Below are positions 1 through 8,279 of a DNA stretch of 26,694 bases, piece after piece. Each line of letters starts with the position of its first letter. Position 1 is the first letter of the stretch. A model generated the notes under the pieces. The model was not told the origin of the DNA. It saw only the letters and a program-made list of their open reading frames with translations, and ran no database searches. The position numbers and the translations under genes are program-made. The DNA is taken from contig JBBQUP010000048.1 in the NCBI GenBank assembly GCA_038212305.1, positions 1 through 26,694 on the forward strand, in the 5' to 3' direction. This DNA comes from JBBQUP01 sp038212305 (GTDB lineage: Bacteria > Bacteroidota > Bacteroidia > Bacteroidales > Marinilabiliaceae).

Positions 1-93
<93 letters not shown>

Positions 94-95
94 TC

Positions 96-131
96 AAAAG
101 TCCGATATTCGTAAGAGTATCGGACTTTTTT
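96..131 (+). terminator. rho-independent terminator of the rRNA operon
   Basis: A perfect 12 bp inverted repeat (AAAAGTCCGATA at 96-107, TATCGGACTTTT at 118-129) encloses a 10-base loop and runs into a T-tract. It sits directly after the 5S gene, where the rRNA transcript is expected to end. Confidence 0.92.
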
Positions 132-332
132 GTGTTAAAAAATTTTTAAGTTTCGATTAGTTTATTGTCTAAATTTTTAAAATACTTGCTTATTATAAAT
201 GGTTTCTTTATTTTGACGAATAGATGGTTTTGTATGTCGAATGCAACTATTTTATTTTTTTCTCGTTTTAAATTTAAACTAATGTGTATTTGGATTGTTT
301 GTTTTTGAGAAACTTATTAAAACATTAAAGTT

Positions 333-1667
333 ATGAATAAACATATATTGCAAATGGTAAGCTCCTTACAACGTATTTTTAGATTTTATACGATCAATAG
401 TTCCAAATTAAAAACTAAGCGAATTGTTTTATTAATTGGGTTAGTAGGTTTGTTTTTAATTTCCACAAGAAGTTACGGACAGTTTGCAACTGCTGGAGTT
501 ACAGCTTTTACAGAACCATTTAATATTTGGCCAGGTAGTGCTCCCGGTTCTGAGAATTTAACCATTTCGGAATCGTTCACCATTCGCACTCCAACTGCTC
601 CTTGCGATGAGGATAGAACCGTTAAAAACATTTTGAATCCACAGTTGGTTCCCTATTTCCCCAAAACCCCCAATGGCACCTCGGTAATTATTTGTCCTGG
701 AGGAGGTTATTCGCAAGAAACTTATGATGTTGAGGGAACAGACATTGCACAATGGTTGAATAGTTTAAATATTACTGCATTTATATTAAAGTATCGTTTG
801 CCTAATAATTCTCATATTAATAAAAAGGATGTACCGTTGCAGGATGCTCAACGTGCGGTTCGTGTTATTCGACAGAATGCTGCTGCTTGGGGGTTAAATG
901 CAAACAGAATTGGAATAATTGGCTTTTCAGCTGGCGGTCATGTAGCTTCTTCTTTAGCCGTAAATTACGATAAAGTAGTTTACACTAAAAAAGATGCAAT
1001 TGATAATTTGAGTGCTAAACCTAATTTGGCAATGCTGGTGTATGCGCTCATTAGCATGGAAACATCCATCACGCATGATGGGGCTCGAACAAACTTAATC
1101 GGAAGCTCGCCTACATTGGCTTTAATTAATGAATATTCAAATGAGAAACATATTACAACTTCTACTCCACCTACATTTTTAGCTCATTCCATCGAAGATG
1201 GTTCAGTCGATGTTGCTAATAGCCAACGTTTCTATGATAATATCCCCCAAAGTATAAAGGCTAAATCTACTTTAAAAAAATATACTTCAGGAAAACATGG
1301 AATTGGGATTTGCAAAGCGAGTGGAACCGATTTTGCAAATTGGACTACCGATGCTGAGGCTTGGTTAAATTCAGGTGGATTTCTTGCTCCTGGAAACACG
1401 GCTTTGCACAACAATAGTTCTCAGTTTTCAATGACAGTTAGTAGTTCATCGTCATCCTATTTTGTTTCGTCAAACGATGCACCTGGCGATATTACTAGTT
1501 TGTCAATTGTTTCAATTGTTGGCTCTACAATTTTCAACGCGCCCAGTAGCCTTTTGGGACAATCTTTAGTTGAATTAAATAAGTCCATATTTCCAAACAA
1601 AGGAATTTACTTTGTAATTGCAAGTATTGGCGAGAGGCAGAGTTCTTATAAGCTTTTAGTAAAATAA
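333..1667 (+). CDS. secreted alpha/beta-hydrolase (esterase-like) with degenerate T9SS C-terminal domain
   Basis: 444 aa. A hydrophobic stretch at about residues 31-44, followed by small residues and SYG-Q near 47-50, looks like a signal peptide with an unusually long (~30 aa) basic N-terminal region. The catalytic domain spans about 60-350 and resembles the acetyl-xylan-esterase/BD-FAE type of alpha/beta-hydrolase: oxyanion segment CPGGGY (121-126), nucleophile elbow GFSAGGH with Ser199, probable acid Asp289 and probable base His322 (GKHG). A Ser-rich linker (367-375) leads to a C-terminal segment ending GIYFV...SYKLLVK, like type IX secretion sorting domains. The substrate cannot be read from the sequence; acetylated or feruloylated glycans are a family-based guess. 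It follows an rRNA operon terminator and is convergent with the nuo operon, 14 bp away, with no visible terminator between. Meeting its own promoter in the 200 bp upstream, I saw no clear -7/-33 match. Confidence 0.85.
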   Translation: MNKHILQMVSSLQRIFRFYTINSSKLKTKRIVLLIGLVGLFLISTRSYGQFATAGVTAFTEPFNIWPGSAPGSENLTISESFTIRTPTAPCDEDRTVKNILNPQLVPYFPKTPNGTSVIICPGGGYSQETYDVEGTDIAQWLNSLNITAFILKYRLPNNSHINKKDVPLQDAQRAVRVIRQNAAAWGLNANRIGIIGFSAGGHVASSLAVNYDKVVYTKKDAIDNLSAKPNLAMLVYALISMETSITHDGARTNLIGSSPTLALINEYSNEKHITTSTPPTFLAHSIEDGSVDVANSQRFYDNIPQSIKAKSTLKKYTSGKHGIGICKASGTDFANWTTDAEAWLNSGGFLAPGNTALHNNSSQFSMTVSSSSSSYFVSSNDAPGDITSLSIVSIVGSTIFNAPSSLLGQSLVELNKSIFPNKGIYFVIASIGERQSSYKLLVK

Positions 1668-1681
1668 AGGCAATTAATTAT

Positions 1682-1993
1682 TTATTTCTTCCAATAATTC
1701 ATCTTTTTTTCCGATTCCGTTTCGGAGATTTGCAACCAATAGGCTGGTGTAACTTTTCTTCCAGTAAAACTTTTCAACCGACGTTTGTAAACATCTATCA
1801 CGGGGTTGAATAAAATATCATTGACGCCAATGGTAATTGACCCATCTTCATTTTTAATCTCGAGTACGTCGTAATTATTTAGTTTTAATAATTTAGTCAG
1901 GAATTCGGCACGCTCTTTCGATACATTGCTATCGGCAACAATGCAAAGCATTCCATTTATCTCAATTATTGTTGGTTTTAGTTGATTTAGCAT
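1682..1993 (-). CDS. small uncharacterised protein at the end of the nuo operon
   Basis: 103 aa, family not recognised. It has no signal peptide, membrane segment or cysteine-rich motif. The N-terminal half (residues 5-60) alternates beta-like stretches (PTIIEINGMLCIVAD, DVLEIKNEDGSITIGV) with a helix, suggesting a small alpha/beta fold. The C-terminal half is basic (VYKRRLKSFTGRK) and ends in a lysine-rich tail. The start codon lies 11 bp downstream of the nuoN stop on the same strand, so co-transcription with complex I is likely. Possible roles are an assembly factor, a regulator or an unrelated passenger; the sequence does not decide. The open frame and spacing make it a credible gene. Confidence 0.7.
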   Translation of the reverse strand: MLNQLKPTIIEINGMLCIVADSNVSKERAEFLTKLLKLNNYDVLEIKNEDGSITIGVNDILFNPVIDVYKRRLKSFTGRKVTPAYWLQISETESEKKMNYWKK

Positions 1994-2004
1994 GGCATGT
2001 TAGT

Positions 2005-3426
2005 TTATAAACCCGCACTTACGGAGATGAAATACTCGAAAATGATACTTGCAAATCCTGTCACCACAAGACCTACCATACAAATAATGAGGCTCAGAGC
2101 CATCATTGGTTTTGTTTTAAAAAATGGAATTGGGTTATCGGTTTTATCGATAAACATCGCTTTAACGGGTAGCAAGTAATAATATAAAGATATGGTTGCA
2201 TTAACCACTGCAATGAACAACAACCAATAAAAACCCTTTGAGGCTGCAGCGTTAAATAAGAATAGTTTGCCGAAAAATCCCGCTATAGGTGGTATTCCTG
2301 CCAACGAAAACAGGGCTATCATTAAAGCCAAACTTAGTTTTGGGTTGGTGGCATACAAACCGCGGTAATCGGCCAAGGTTTCTTTACCAGTTTGAGCTGA
2401 GATGATAGCAACTACGCCAAAGGCTCCTAGATTTGAGAAGACATAGATTAATAGGAAATAAATAACACTTCCCATTCCCAATGAGCCTTGTCCCAAAATG
2501 CCTAAAAGGATAAAGCCTGCTTGAGCAATGCTCGAATAGGCAAGAAAGCGTTTCATGTTTTGTTGTCTCAAGGCAAATAAGTTTCCGATTGTCATGGTGA
2601 TAACCGATAATAGGACTAAAATTTGCGACCAAATAGCTGATTGAGCACCAAATACGGTGTACAACACAAAAGTGAATATAAATATGGCAGCACCTTTCGA
2701 AACGACTGATAAATAAGATGTTACTGCAATTGGAGCGCCTTCGTACACATCGGCAGTCCAAAAATGGAAAGGTACCAACGAAATTTTAAAGGCCATCCCA
2801 GTTATGAAAAATATCATTCCTAACATGGGAAGCGTATTGGGCGTAATCATATTTTTCACTTCTTCGAAATAGATGGAGCCTGTTGTGCCATATATCATCG
2901 ATAAACCATACAATAACAAACCTGATGAAAGTGCCGATGACAAAATGAGTTTGATACCGGCTTCAGCCGATTCTTTTTTATATCGGTCAAAAGCAGCTAA
3001 GGCGGCAATGGGGATGGTGGCTAGTTCTAGTCCAAGATAAAGCATTAAGAAATCGCCTGACGAAATCATAAATCCCATTCCAATTAACGTGGAGAAAATC
3101 AGCAGGTAGAATTCAGTCACACGCGGTTTGTTTTCTGGATTTTTAATCCACTCGCTCGATTGGAGAAATACAATCAATGTTGCTAAATCCAAAATCAATT
3201 TCATCGCCATTCGCAAGGCATCGTTTTGATACATGCTACCAAAAATAACGCCTGTGCGGCTAAAATAGAATCCAGCTGCGCCTGCTGCAATAATCAAAAA
3301 GATTGAAATCGGAACAATGTTTTTACGCGATTCGTCTGTCGAAAATATTTCAACGATTAAAAGTATGAGCAATGCACCAATTAAAGCGAGCTCGTGGCTC
3401 ATTGTCAGTATGTCATTTAGTCCCAT
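2005..3426 (-). CDS. nuoN: NADH-quinone oxidoreductase subunit N
   Basis: 473 aa, about 14 hydrophobic segments: one of the three antiporter-like proton-pumping subunits of complex I, in the inner membrane. The conserved charged residues of the half-channels are visible: Glu134 in LGLELATIP (TM5), Lys159, Lys214 in FKISLVPFHFW (TM7), and Lys244 in VSKGAAI (TM8). The motif PFHFWTADVYEGAP is typical of NuoN. It is the last complex I gene of the operon, 46 bp after nuoM, the largest gap in the distal half. All expected key residues are present, in contrast to NuoM next to it. Confidence 0.97.
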   Translation of the reverse strand: MGLNDILTMSHELALIGALLILLIVEIFSTDESRKNIVPISIFLIIAAGAAGFYFSRTGVIFGSMYQNDALRMAMKLILDLATLIVFLQSSEWIKNPENKPRVTEFYLLIFSTLIGMGFMISSGDFLMLYLGLELATIPIAALAAFDRYKKESAEAGIKLILSSALSSGLLLYGLSMIYGTTGSIYFEEVKNMITPNTLPMLGMIFFITGMAFKISLVPFHFWTADVYEGAPIAVTSYLSVVSKGAAIFIFTFVLYTVFGAQSAIWSQILVLLSVITMTIGNLFALRQQNMKRFLAYSSIAQAGFILLGILGQGSLGMGSVIYFLLIYVFSNLGAFGVVAIISAQTGKETLADYRGLYATNPKLSLALMIALFSLAGIPPIAGFFGKLFLFNAAASKGFYWLLFIAVVNATISLYYYLLPVKAMFIDKTDNPIPFFKTKPMMALSLIICMVGLVVTGFASIIFEYFISVSAGL

Positions 3427-3472
3427 TGTAATTCTTTTTTCTTATGCAATTGAGTGATGATCATGAGAATTG

Positions 3473-4966
3473 TTAGAGTGCAGTCAATAGTTTATGAGCT
3501 ACGGGAGCTAAACTGTCGAATATTAAATTGTAAAGCCAAATAGGGTAGAAGCCAACGCCAACAACTGCGGCAAGTAGCGTTACGGTACTTATTTTTTCAT
3601 ACCAAGTTGCGTCTTTCAAATGTAAAAAGTGATCGTTTTTAATTGGGCCTAAAAGTAATATACCCACCACTCTTAAAATATAAACAGCTGTTACCACAAT
3701 GGCTGATATGGCCATAATGGTTGCCACGCGGTGAAACAGGTCGCCATGTTGAAATGCGCCAACAAATATGGTCATCTCAGCAACAAATCCACTTAATCCT
3801 GGTAATCCAAGAGATGCAAAACCTGCTATCATGTAAACAACTGCCAAAAATGGAATGACTTTCATTAATCCTCCCATCTCGTGGATGTTACGAGTATGAG
3901 TTCGTGAATAAATCATCCCAATAAGGGCGAAGAAAAGCGCTGTCATTAACCCGTGCGAAATCATCTGTAAAATGGCACCATCCATGGCTGTTTGGTTCAT
4001 CATTAACAAACCAAAAATAACCAGTCCGCAATGGCTCACCGATGAGTAGGCGTTGATGTATTTCAAATCTTTTTGCCAGATGGCACCCAGTGCGCCGTAA
4101 ATAACACTGGCACTAGTTAGTATAATAAATATCCACGCTTGCTCCTGAGCTGCTTGAGGCATTAAATACATGGCAATTCGAAAAATACCATATCCTCCCA
4201 ATTTCATTAATACGCCTGCATGTAGCATCGATACGGCGGTTGGCGCTGAGGCATGTCCATCGGGCGACCAAGTATGGAAAGGGAAAAGTGCGCCTAAAAC
4301 ACCAAATCCTAAAAACGCAAACGGAAAAAAGAAACGCTGAGCTTCAACTTTCATTGGGTGTTTGGCTAATTCAAGCAAGTTAAACGAAATGGTTCCATCA
4401 CCTGCTCCGTAATAAATTCCAAAAAGAGCAACAATTAATAAGGCCGAACCTCCCATTAACATCAATGTCAGCTTCATGGCTGAGTACTCTTTTGGGCCTG
4501 TACCCCAAATGCCGATTAACAAATACATCGGAATAACGGCAATCTCATAATATAAGAACATGGTAAAGAGGTCGATGGAGATGAAAAATCCAAAAACTCC
4601 CGTTGCCAATAGTATCAATGCTATAAAAAATTCTTTTTGAAGATATTCCAACTCCCAAGAGGCGAAAATACCTGCAAACACCACAATTCCAGTTAGTAAT
4701 AGCATGGCTGCCGAAATGCCATCGATACCAATTGCGTAATGAATGTTTAGCGTTGGAAACCAGGTGTAATCCGACATAAACACCATCTCATCGGTGATTC
4801 CGCTGGCACGCAAAGCATGGTACAAGCTCATGATAACGATGGTTACTATGAGTTGCGCAAACATTCCAGTAGCAGATACCCATCGAACCGTTTTCATGTT
4901 TTTCGAAAGGGTAATGCCGATAACGGTTAATATGGGAATGAGTATAAGTAAATGAAGTGGGTTCAT
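3473..4966 (-). CDS. nuoM: NADH-quinone oxidoreductase subunit M
   Basis: 497 aa, about 14 transmembrane segments; antiporter-like proton-pumping subunit of complex I. Diagnostic segments are YAIGIDGISAAMLLL (about 77-91), YYEIAVIPMYLLIGIWG with the TM5 Glu141, PFHTWSPDGHASAPTAVSML (229-248), MKLGGYG with the TM8 Lys255, and VAEMTIF with Glu397 (TM12). The TM7 segment reads FGVLGALFPFHTW, where canonical NuoM has a lysine (FAxKxPLFPFHTW); here the aligned residue is Leu224 (codon at 4295-4297). The WSPDGH variant appears to mark a distinct NuoM lineage. Start at the ATG 15 bp after nuoL. Confidence 0.97.
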   Translation of the reverse strand: MNPLHLLILIPILTVIGITLSKNMKTVRWVSATGMFAQLIVTIVIMSLYHALRASGITDEMVFMSDYTWFPTLNIHYAIGIDGISAAMLLLTGIVVFAGIFASWELEYLQKEFFIALILLATGVFGFFISIDLFTMFLYYEIAVIPMYLLIGIWGTGPKEYSAMKLTLMLMGGSALLIVALFGIYYGAGDGTISFNLLELAKHPMKVEAQRFFFPFAFLGFGVLGALFPFHTWSPDGHASAPTAVSMLHAGVLMKLGGYGIFRIAMYLMPQAAQEQAWIFIILTSASVIYGALGAIWQKDLKYINAYSSVSHCGLVIFGLLMMNQTAMDGAILQMISHGLMTALFFALIGMIYSRTHTRNIHEMGGLMKVIPFLAVVYMIAGFASLGLPGLSGFVAEMTIFVGAFQHGDLFHRVATIMAISAIVVTAVYILRVVGILLLGPIKNDHFLHLKDATWYEKISTVTLLAAVVGVGFYPIWLYNLIFDSLAPVAHKLLTAL

Positions 4967-4981
4967 AACTATTAAATTTCT

Positions 4982-6934
4982 TTAGTTGAGCAAATACAGC
5001 ATAAATAGTACTAAGGCGATGGCTCCGGCTGCGAAAAATGCGGCGTAATCCGAAAGTTGACCTGATTGCAAGACTTTCAGTTTTTCAGATGATTTTTGTG
5101 TGATGGTGCCCACGCCATTCATGGTGGCATCAATCACATTTCGGTCGAACCAAGCTATTGGTCGCGATATGTAATTAAATATGATGCGTTTGGTAATAAA
5201 TAAGTACAATTCATCGATGTAAAATTTATTGTAAGCGGTTGTGTAAATTACTCCCAGTTGAGTGGTGATATTATCAGGCGCATCGCTCTTTTTACGATAG
5301 AATAACCATGCGATAAAAATTCCTGCAAATCCAATAGCGACCGATGCAATGGCAATGCTCCAGTGTAAATGCGTATCGAATGGCAGCGCATCGGAAGTTA
5401 CCAGTTTGCTAAATGGCAAATAACCTGCAAAAATGGATGCAAATGCGAGTATTAGTAATGGAATTGTCATCACCAAAGGCGATTCATGCGGAGTGTGATG
5501 ATATTGTTTTTCCTCTCCCCAAAATACCGAGAAATAGAGGCGGAACATATAAAAAGCGGTTAGACCAGCAACTAAATATTCGATGGCAAAAAGGATTTTA
5601 CTGTGTTCGAAGGCTGCCACTAAAATTTCATCTTTACTGAAAAATCCAGCAAAAAATGGAACGCCTGAGATGGATAAACAGGCAATTAAAAAGGTAATGT
5701 GCGTAATGGGTAAGTATTTTCGAAGCTGTCCCATATCGCCCATAAGATTGCTATGTACAGCATGAATAATAGAACCAGCCCCAAGGAATAGCAACGCCTT
5801 AAACATGGCGTGTGTAAATAAATGGAACATCGATGCCATATATCCAACTCCTGCTTCGCCACCATAACCCGAAACGCCCAAAGCGAGCATCATGTAACCG
5901 ATTTGCGATAGAGTTGAGAAAGCTAAAATGCGTTTTATATCGTATTGAGTCATGGCAATGATGGCAGCAAACAGCGAGGTAAATCCACCCACCCAAGCAA
6001 TTACTTCTTGAACTCCTGGAGCAAAAAGGTGATAAACCACAAACAATCGAGCAACCAAATAAACCCCAGCAACAACCATGGTCGCAGCATGTATTAGTGC
6101 TGAAACAGGTGTTGGGCCTTCCATGGCATCGGGTAACCAAATGTGCAGCGGAAACATAGCCGATTTACCCGCACCACCAATAAAAACTAAAATCATAGCC
6201 CACGAAACAACCGAAAACCCCATGAAGGTTATGCCTGTGAATGAGCCTACCGGTGAGGCGGTTGCACTGGTTAGTGTGTCGAAATTAAATGTATCGGTGT
6301 AGTAGGATAGAAGAAGTATCCCGACTAAAAAAGCAAAGTCGGCAAATCGGGTAACAATAAAGGCTTTTTTTGATGCCGCAACAGCCGATGGTTTCTGATA
6401 ATAGAAACCAATTAGCAAGAATGAGGAAGCTCCAACCAGCTCCCAGAAGATATACATCTGGAAAATGTTAATTGAGAGAACTAATCCCAACATCGAGAAG
6501 GTGAAAAGTGATAGGAAAGCGTAAAAGCGTTGAAATCCTTTTTCGCCTTTCATGTAACCCAAGCTGTAAATGTGCACCATCAACGAAATAGTGGTAATCA
6601 CAATTAACATCATCACCGAAATTGGGTCAAGCATAATGCCAATGGTGATGATTAAGTTTTTGGTAAACGGCAACCAGGTAAAGGCAAATGGTACGATGGT
6701 TTGATAAGCAACTGCTTCTTCGGGATTACCAGCCGATACGCCTGCATTGCTGCTGCCCCAAAAATAGGCAATGGCAATGGCATAGGAGATGATGGTAATA
6801 ACAGTAAGACCCAACGTTCCAACTAAGCCCGAAACCAATGGCTTGAATTTATGACCAGTCAGTCCAATTATCACAAAAAGTAAAAATGGAACTGCTAGTA
6901 TGAGAATCGAATAATCAAAAATAGACATGGCCAA
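4982..6934 (-). CDS. nuoL: NADH-quinone oxidoreductase subunit L
   Basis: 650 aa, the largest antiporter-like subunit of complex I, at the distal tip of the membrane arm. It has the usual 14-helix core followed by a long C-terminal extension, expected to form the lateral amphipathic helix and a final anchor (FFAAGAIALVLFMLYLLN). Visible key residues are Glu165 in FWELVG (TM5), Lys257 in GGAGKSAMFPLHIWLPDA (TM7) and His282 in ALIHAATMV. There are two possible starts, Met1 and Met3 (6934 or 6928); both lie just after the nuoK stop. Length is typical of the family. Confidence 0.97.
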   Translation of the reverse strand: MAMSIFDYSILILAVPFLLFVIIGLTGHKFKPLVSGLVGTLGLTVITIISYAIAIAYFWGSSNAGVSAGNPEEAVAYQTIVPFAFTWLPFTKNLIITIGIMLDPISVMMLIVITTISLMVHIYSLGYMKGEKGFQRFYAFLSLFTFSMLGLVLSINIFQMYIFWELVGASSFLLIGFYYQKPSAVAASKKAFIVTRFADFAFLVGILLLSYYTDTFNFDTLTSATASPVGSFTGITFMGFSVVSWAMILVFIGGAGKSAMFPLHIWLPDAMEGPTPVSALIHAATMVVAGVYLVARLFVVYHLFAPGVQEVIAWVGGFTSLFAAIIAMTQYDIKRILAFSTLSQIGYMMLALGVSGYGGEAGVGYMASMFHLFTHAMFKALLFLGAGSIIHAVHSNLMGDMGQLRKYLPITHITFLIACLSISGVPFFAGFFSKDEILVAAFEHSKILFAIEYLVAGLTAFYMFRLYFSVFWGEEKQYHHTPHESPLVMTIPLLILAFASIFAGYLPFSKLVTSDALPFDTHLHWSIAIASVAIGFAGIFIAWLFYRKKSDAPDNITTQLGVIYTTAYNKFYIDELYLFITKRIIFNYISRPIAWFDRNVIDATMNGVGTITQKSSEKLKVLQSGQLSDYAAFFAAGAIALVLFMLYLLN

Positions 6935-6945
6935 TGGGTAATTGA

Positions 6946-7263
6946 TTAATATTTCATTTCATGAATATCGGTCACTTTAATGGTGTTAAAGCGGCGATAA
7001 ATGTTGATGATGAGTGCAATAACAACCGATGCTTCGGATGCTGCAATCGCTACTATGAACATGCTGAAAAATTGTCCTTGAAGCTGATCGGGAAATAAGT
7101 AGCGATTGAAAACCACAAAGTTTATATTCACCGCATTCAGCATCAGTTCAACCGACATTAGAATGGTTATTAAATTCTTTCGGATGATAAACCCAGCTAC
7201 TCCTGCGAAAAACATCAGGGTGCTTACAATCAGAAAGTATTGAATGGGAATGGTGTGTAGCAT
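6946..7263 (-). CDS. nuoK: NADH-quinone oxidoreductase subunit K
   Basis: 105 aa, three transmembrane helices, normal length for NuoK, a small membrane-arm subunit between NuoJ/A and the antiporter-like subunits. Both conserved membrane glutamates of the central charged axis are present: Glu39 in MSVELMLNAVN and Glu77 in AASEASVVIAL. It is packed between nuoJ (2 bp gap) and nuoL (11 bp gap). Confidence 0.97.
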   Translation of the reverse strand: MLHTIPIQYFLIVSTLMFFAGVAGFIIRKNLITILMSVELMLNAVNINFVVFNRYLFPDQLQGQFFSMFIVAIAASEASVVIALIINIYRRFNTIKVTDIHEMKY

Positions 7264-7265
7264 AC

Positions 7266-7793
7266 TTATTGATTTTGTTCTAGTTCTGATTTATCTTTTT
7301 TAGCAATCACAATAGCAGCAATCAACGCGGCTAAAAGTAAAACGCTTATCACTTCAAATGGCAGAGCAAATCCGTTTTCGCCAGTATTAACTAAATGCAG
7401 TCCAATTTCGCGAACATCTACATTGATCGGAGCGGCTTCGCTGGTTTTAAAGTCGTAACTTAAAATAGCTGCAATGGACAAAGCCGCACCCACACCAGCA
7501 ATGCCAAATCCGACAAGGTTACGCCTAAGCGATGGCTTATCGAATTGGTGATGGATATGGTGGGTGAGGAGTATTGAAAATATTATTATTACCACAATGC
7601 CGCCTGCATACAAGGCTAACTGCACGCCAGCCATAAATTCGTACTGAAGCCAGTAATACATACCTGCTGTTGAGATTAATACAAACAAAAGATAAGTTGC
7701 TGCTCGTAATATTTTTCGACTGGTTACCGTTAATACTGAAAAAATCATGATGATGGCAGATAGAATTATAAAGGATATTTCGTGAAAATGCAT
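7266..7793 (-). CDS. nuoJ: NADH-quinone oxidoreductase subunit J
   Basis: 175 aa, five predicted transmembrane segments; membrane-arm subunit of complex I that carries the TM3 pi-bulge helix near the quinone/proton-channel junction. The family stretch MAGVQLALYAGGIVVIIIFSILL (about 54-76) is clear, as is the N-terminal SRKILRAATYLLF segment (about 25-37). A loop of about 50 residues containing a His-rich stretch (HHIHHQF, about 78-84) follows TM3; similar loops occur in Bacteroidota. It has 2 bp gaps to both nuoI and nuoK, so translation is probably coupled. Confidence 0.95.
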   Translation of the reverse strand: MHFHEISFIILSAIIMIFSVLTVTSRKILRAATYLLFVLISTAGMYYWLQYEFMAGVQLALYAGGIVVIIIFSILLTHHIHHQFDKPSLRRNLVGFGIAGVGAALSIAAILSYDFKTSEAAPINVDVREIGLHLVNTGENGFALPFEVISVLLLAALIAAIVIAKKDKSELEQNQ

Positions 7794-7795
7794 AA

Positions 7796-8275
7796 TTACT
7801 TATCCTCCTTTTTAAGTGATGATCCAGGTTGATTTAATACTTTGGTTAATTTTTGACGATCAAATACGGCATGTTCGAACTCCTGATTGAATACGATGGC
7901 ATCTGACGGACAGTTTTTAACACACAATCCGCAAAATGTACACATGGATAAATGATAAATGTGTGAGTGCAATTGCTTGATGAATTTTCCTTCTTCGTTC
8001 TCCTTTTTATGGGTGATCACTTGTATCGATCCATTCGGACAAACGTTTTCGCAAATGCCGCAACCAGTGCAGGTGTGCGTGTTTTCAGTCGTATGCGGCA
8101 TAACAAGTTCACCTTTAAATCGGTCGAACATTTTTAATGTGGCGCGATTCTCAGGGTATTTTTGCGTTATAATCTCCTTGGGGCTGAAAAAATACCCCGA
8201 TGTAACCCGCATACCTGTCAGCAAGGTTTTAACACCTGCTACAATCTCTTTTAGATATTTGATTAGTGCGTTCAT
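7796..8275 (-). CDS. nuoI: NADH-quinone oxidoreductase subunit I (2x[4Fe-4S])
   Basis: 159 aa, ferredoxin-like subunit that carries clusters N6a and N6b and passes electrons toward NuoB. Two complete cluster motifs are visible: Cys69/72/75 with Cys79 (CTGCGICENVCP) and Cys112/115/118 with Cys122 (CTFCGLCVKNCP). The N-terminal amphipathic segment (residues 1-30) includes GYFFSPKEIITQKYP, which follows the family pattern. The C-terminus is basic. It sits between nuoH (4 bp gap) and nuoJ (2 bp gap). With nuoEFG absent from the operon, this subunit is near where an external ferredoxin-type donor might deliver electrons, but that is inference. Confidence 0.97.
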   Translation of the reverse strand: MNALIKYLKEIVAGVKTLLTGMRVTSGYFFSPKEIITQKYPENRATLKMFDRFKGELVMPHTTENTHTCTGCGICENVCPNGSIQVITHKKENEEGKFIKQLHSHIYHLSMCTFCGLCVKNCPSDAIVFNQEFEHAVFDRQKLTKVLNQPGSSLKKEDK

Positions 8276-8279
8276 ATTG

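Noticed and set aside
5799..6140. 113 aa minus-strand frame within nuoL, and similar frames inside nuoH, nuoN and feoB
   Set aside because: They lie in other frames of strongly supported membrane-protein genes and have Cys/His-rich compositions typical of shadow frames.
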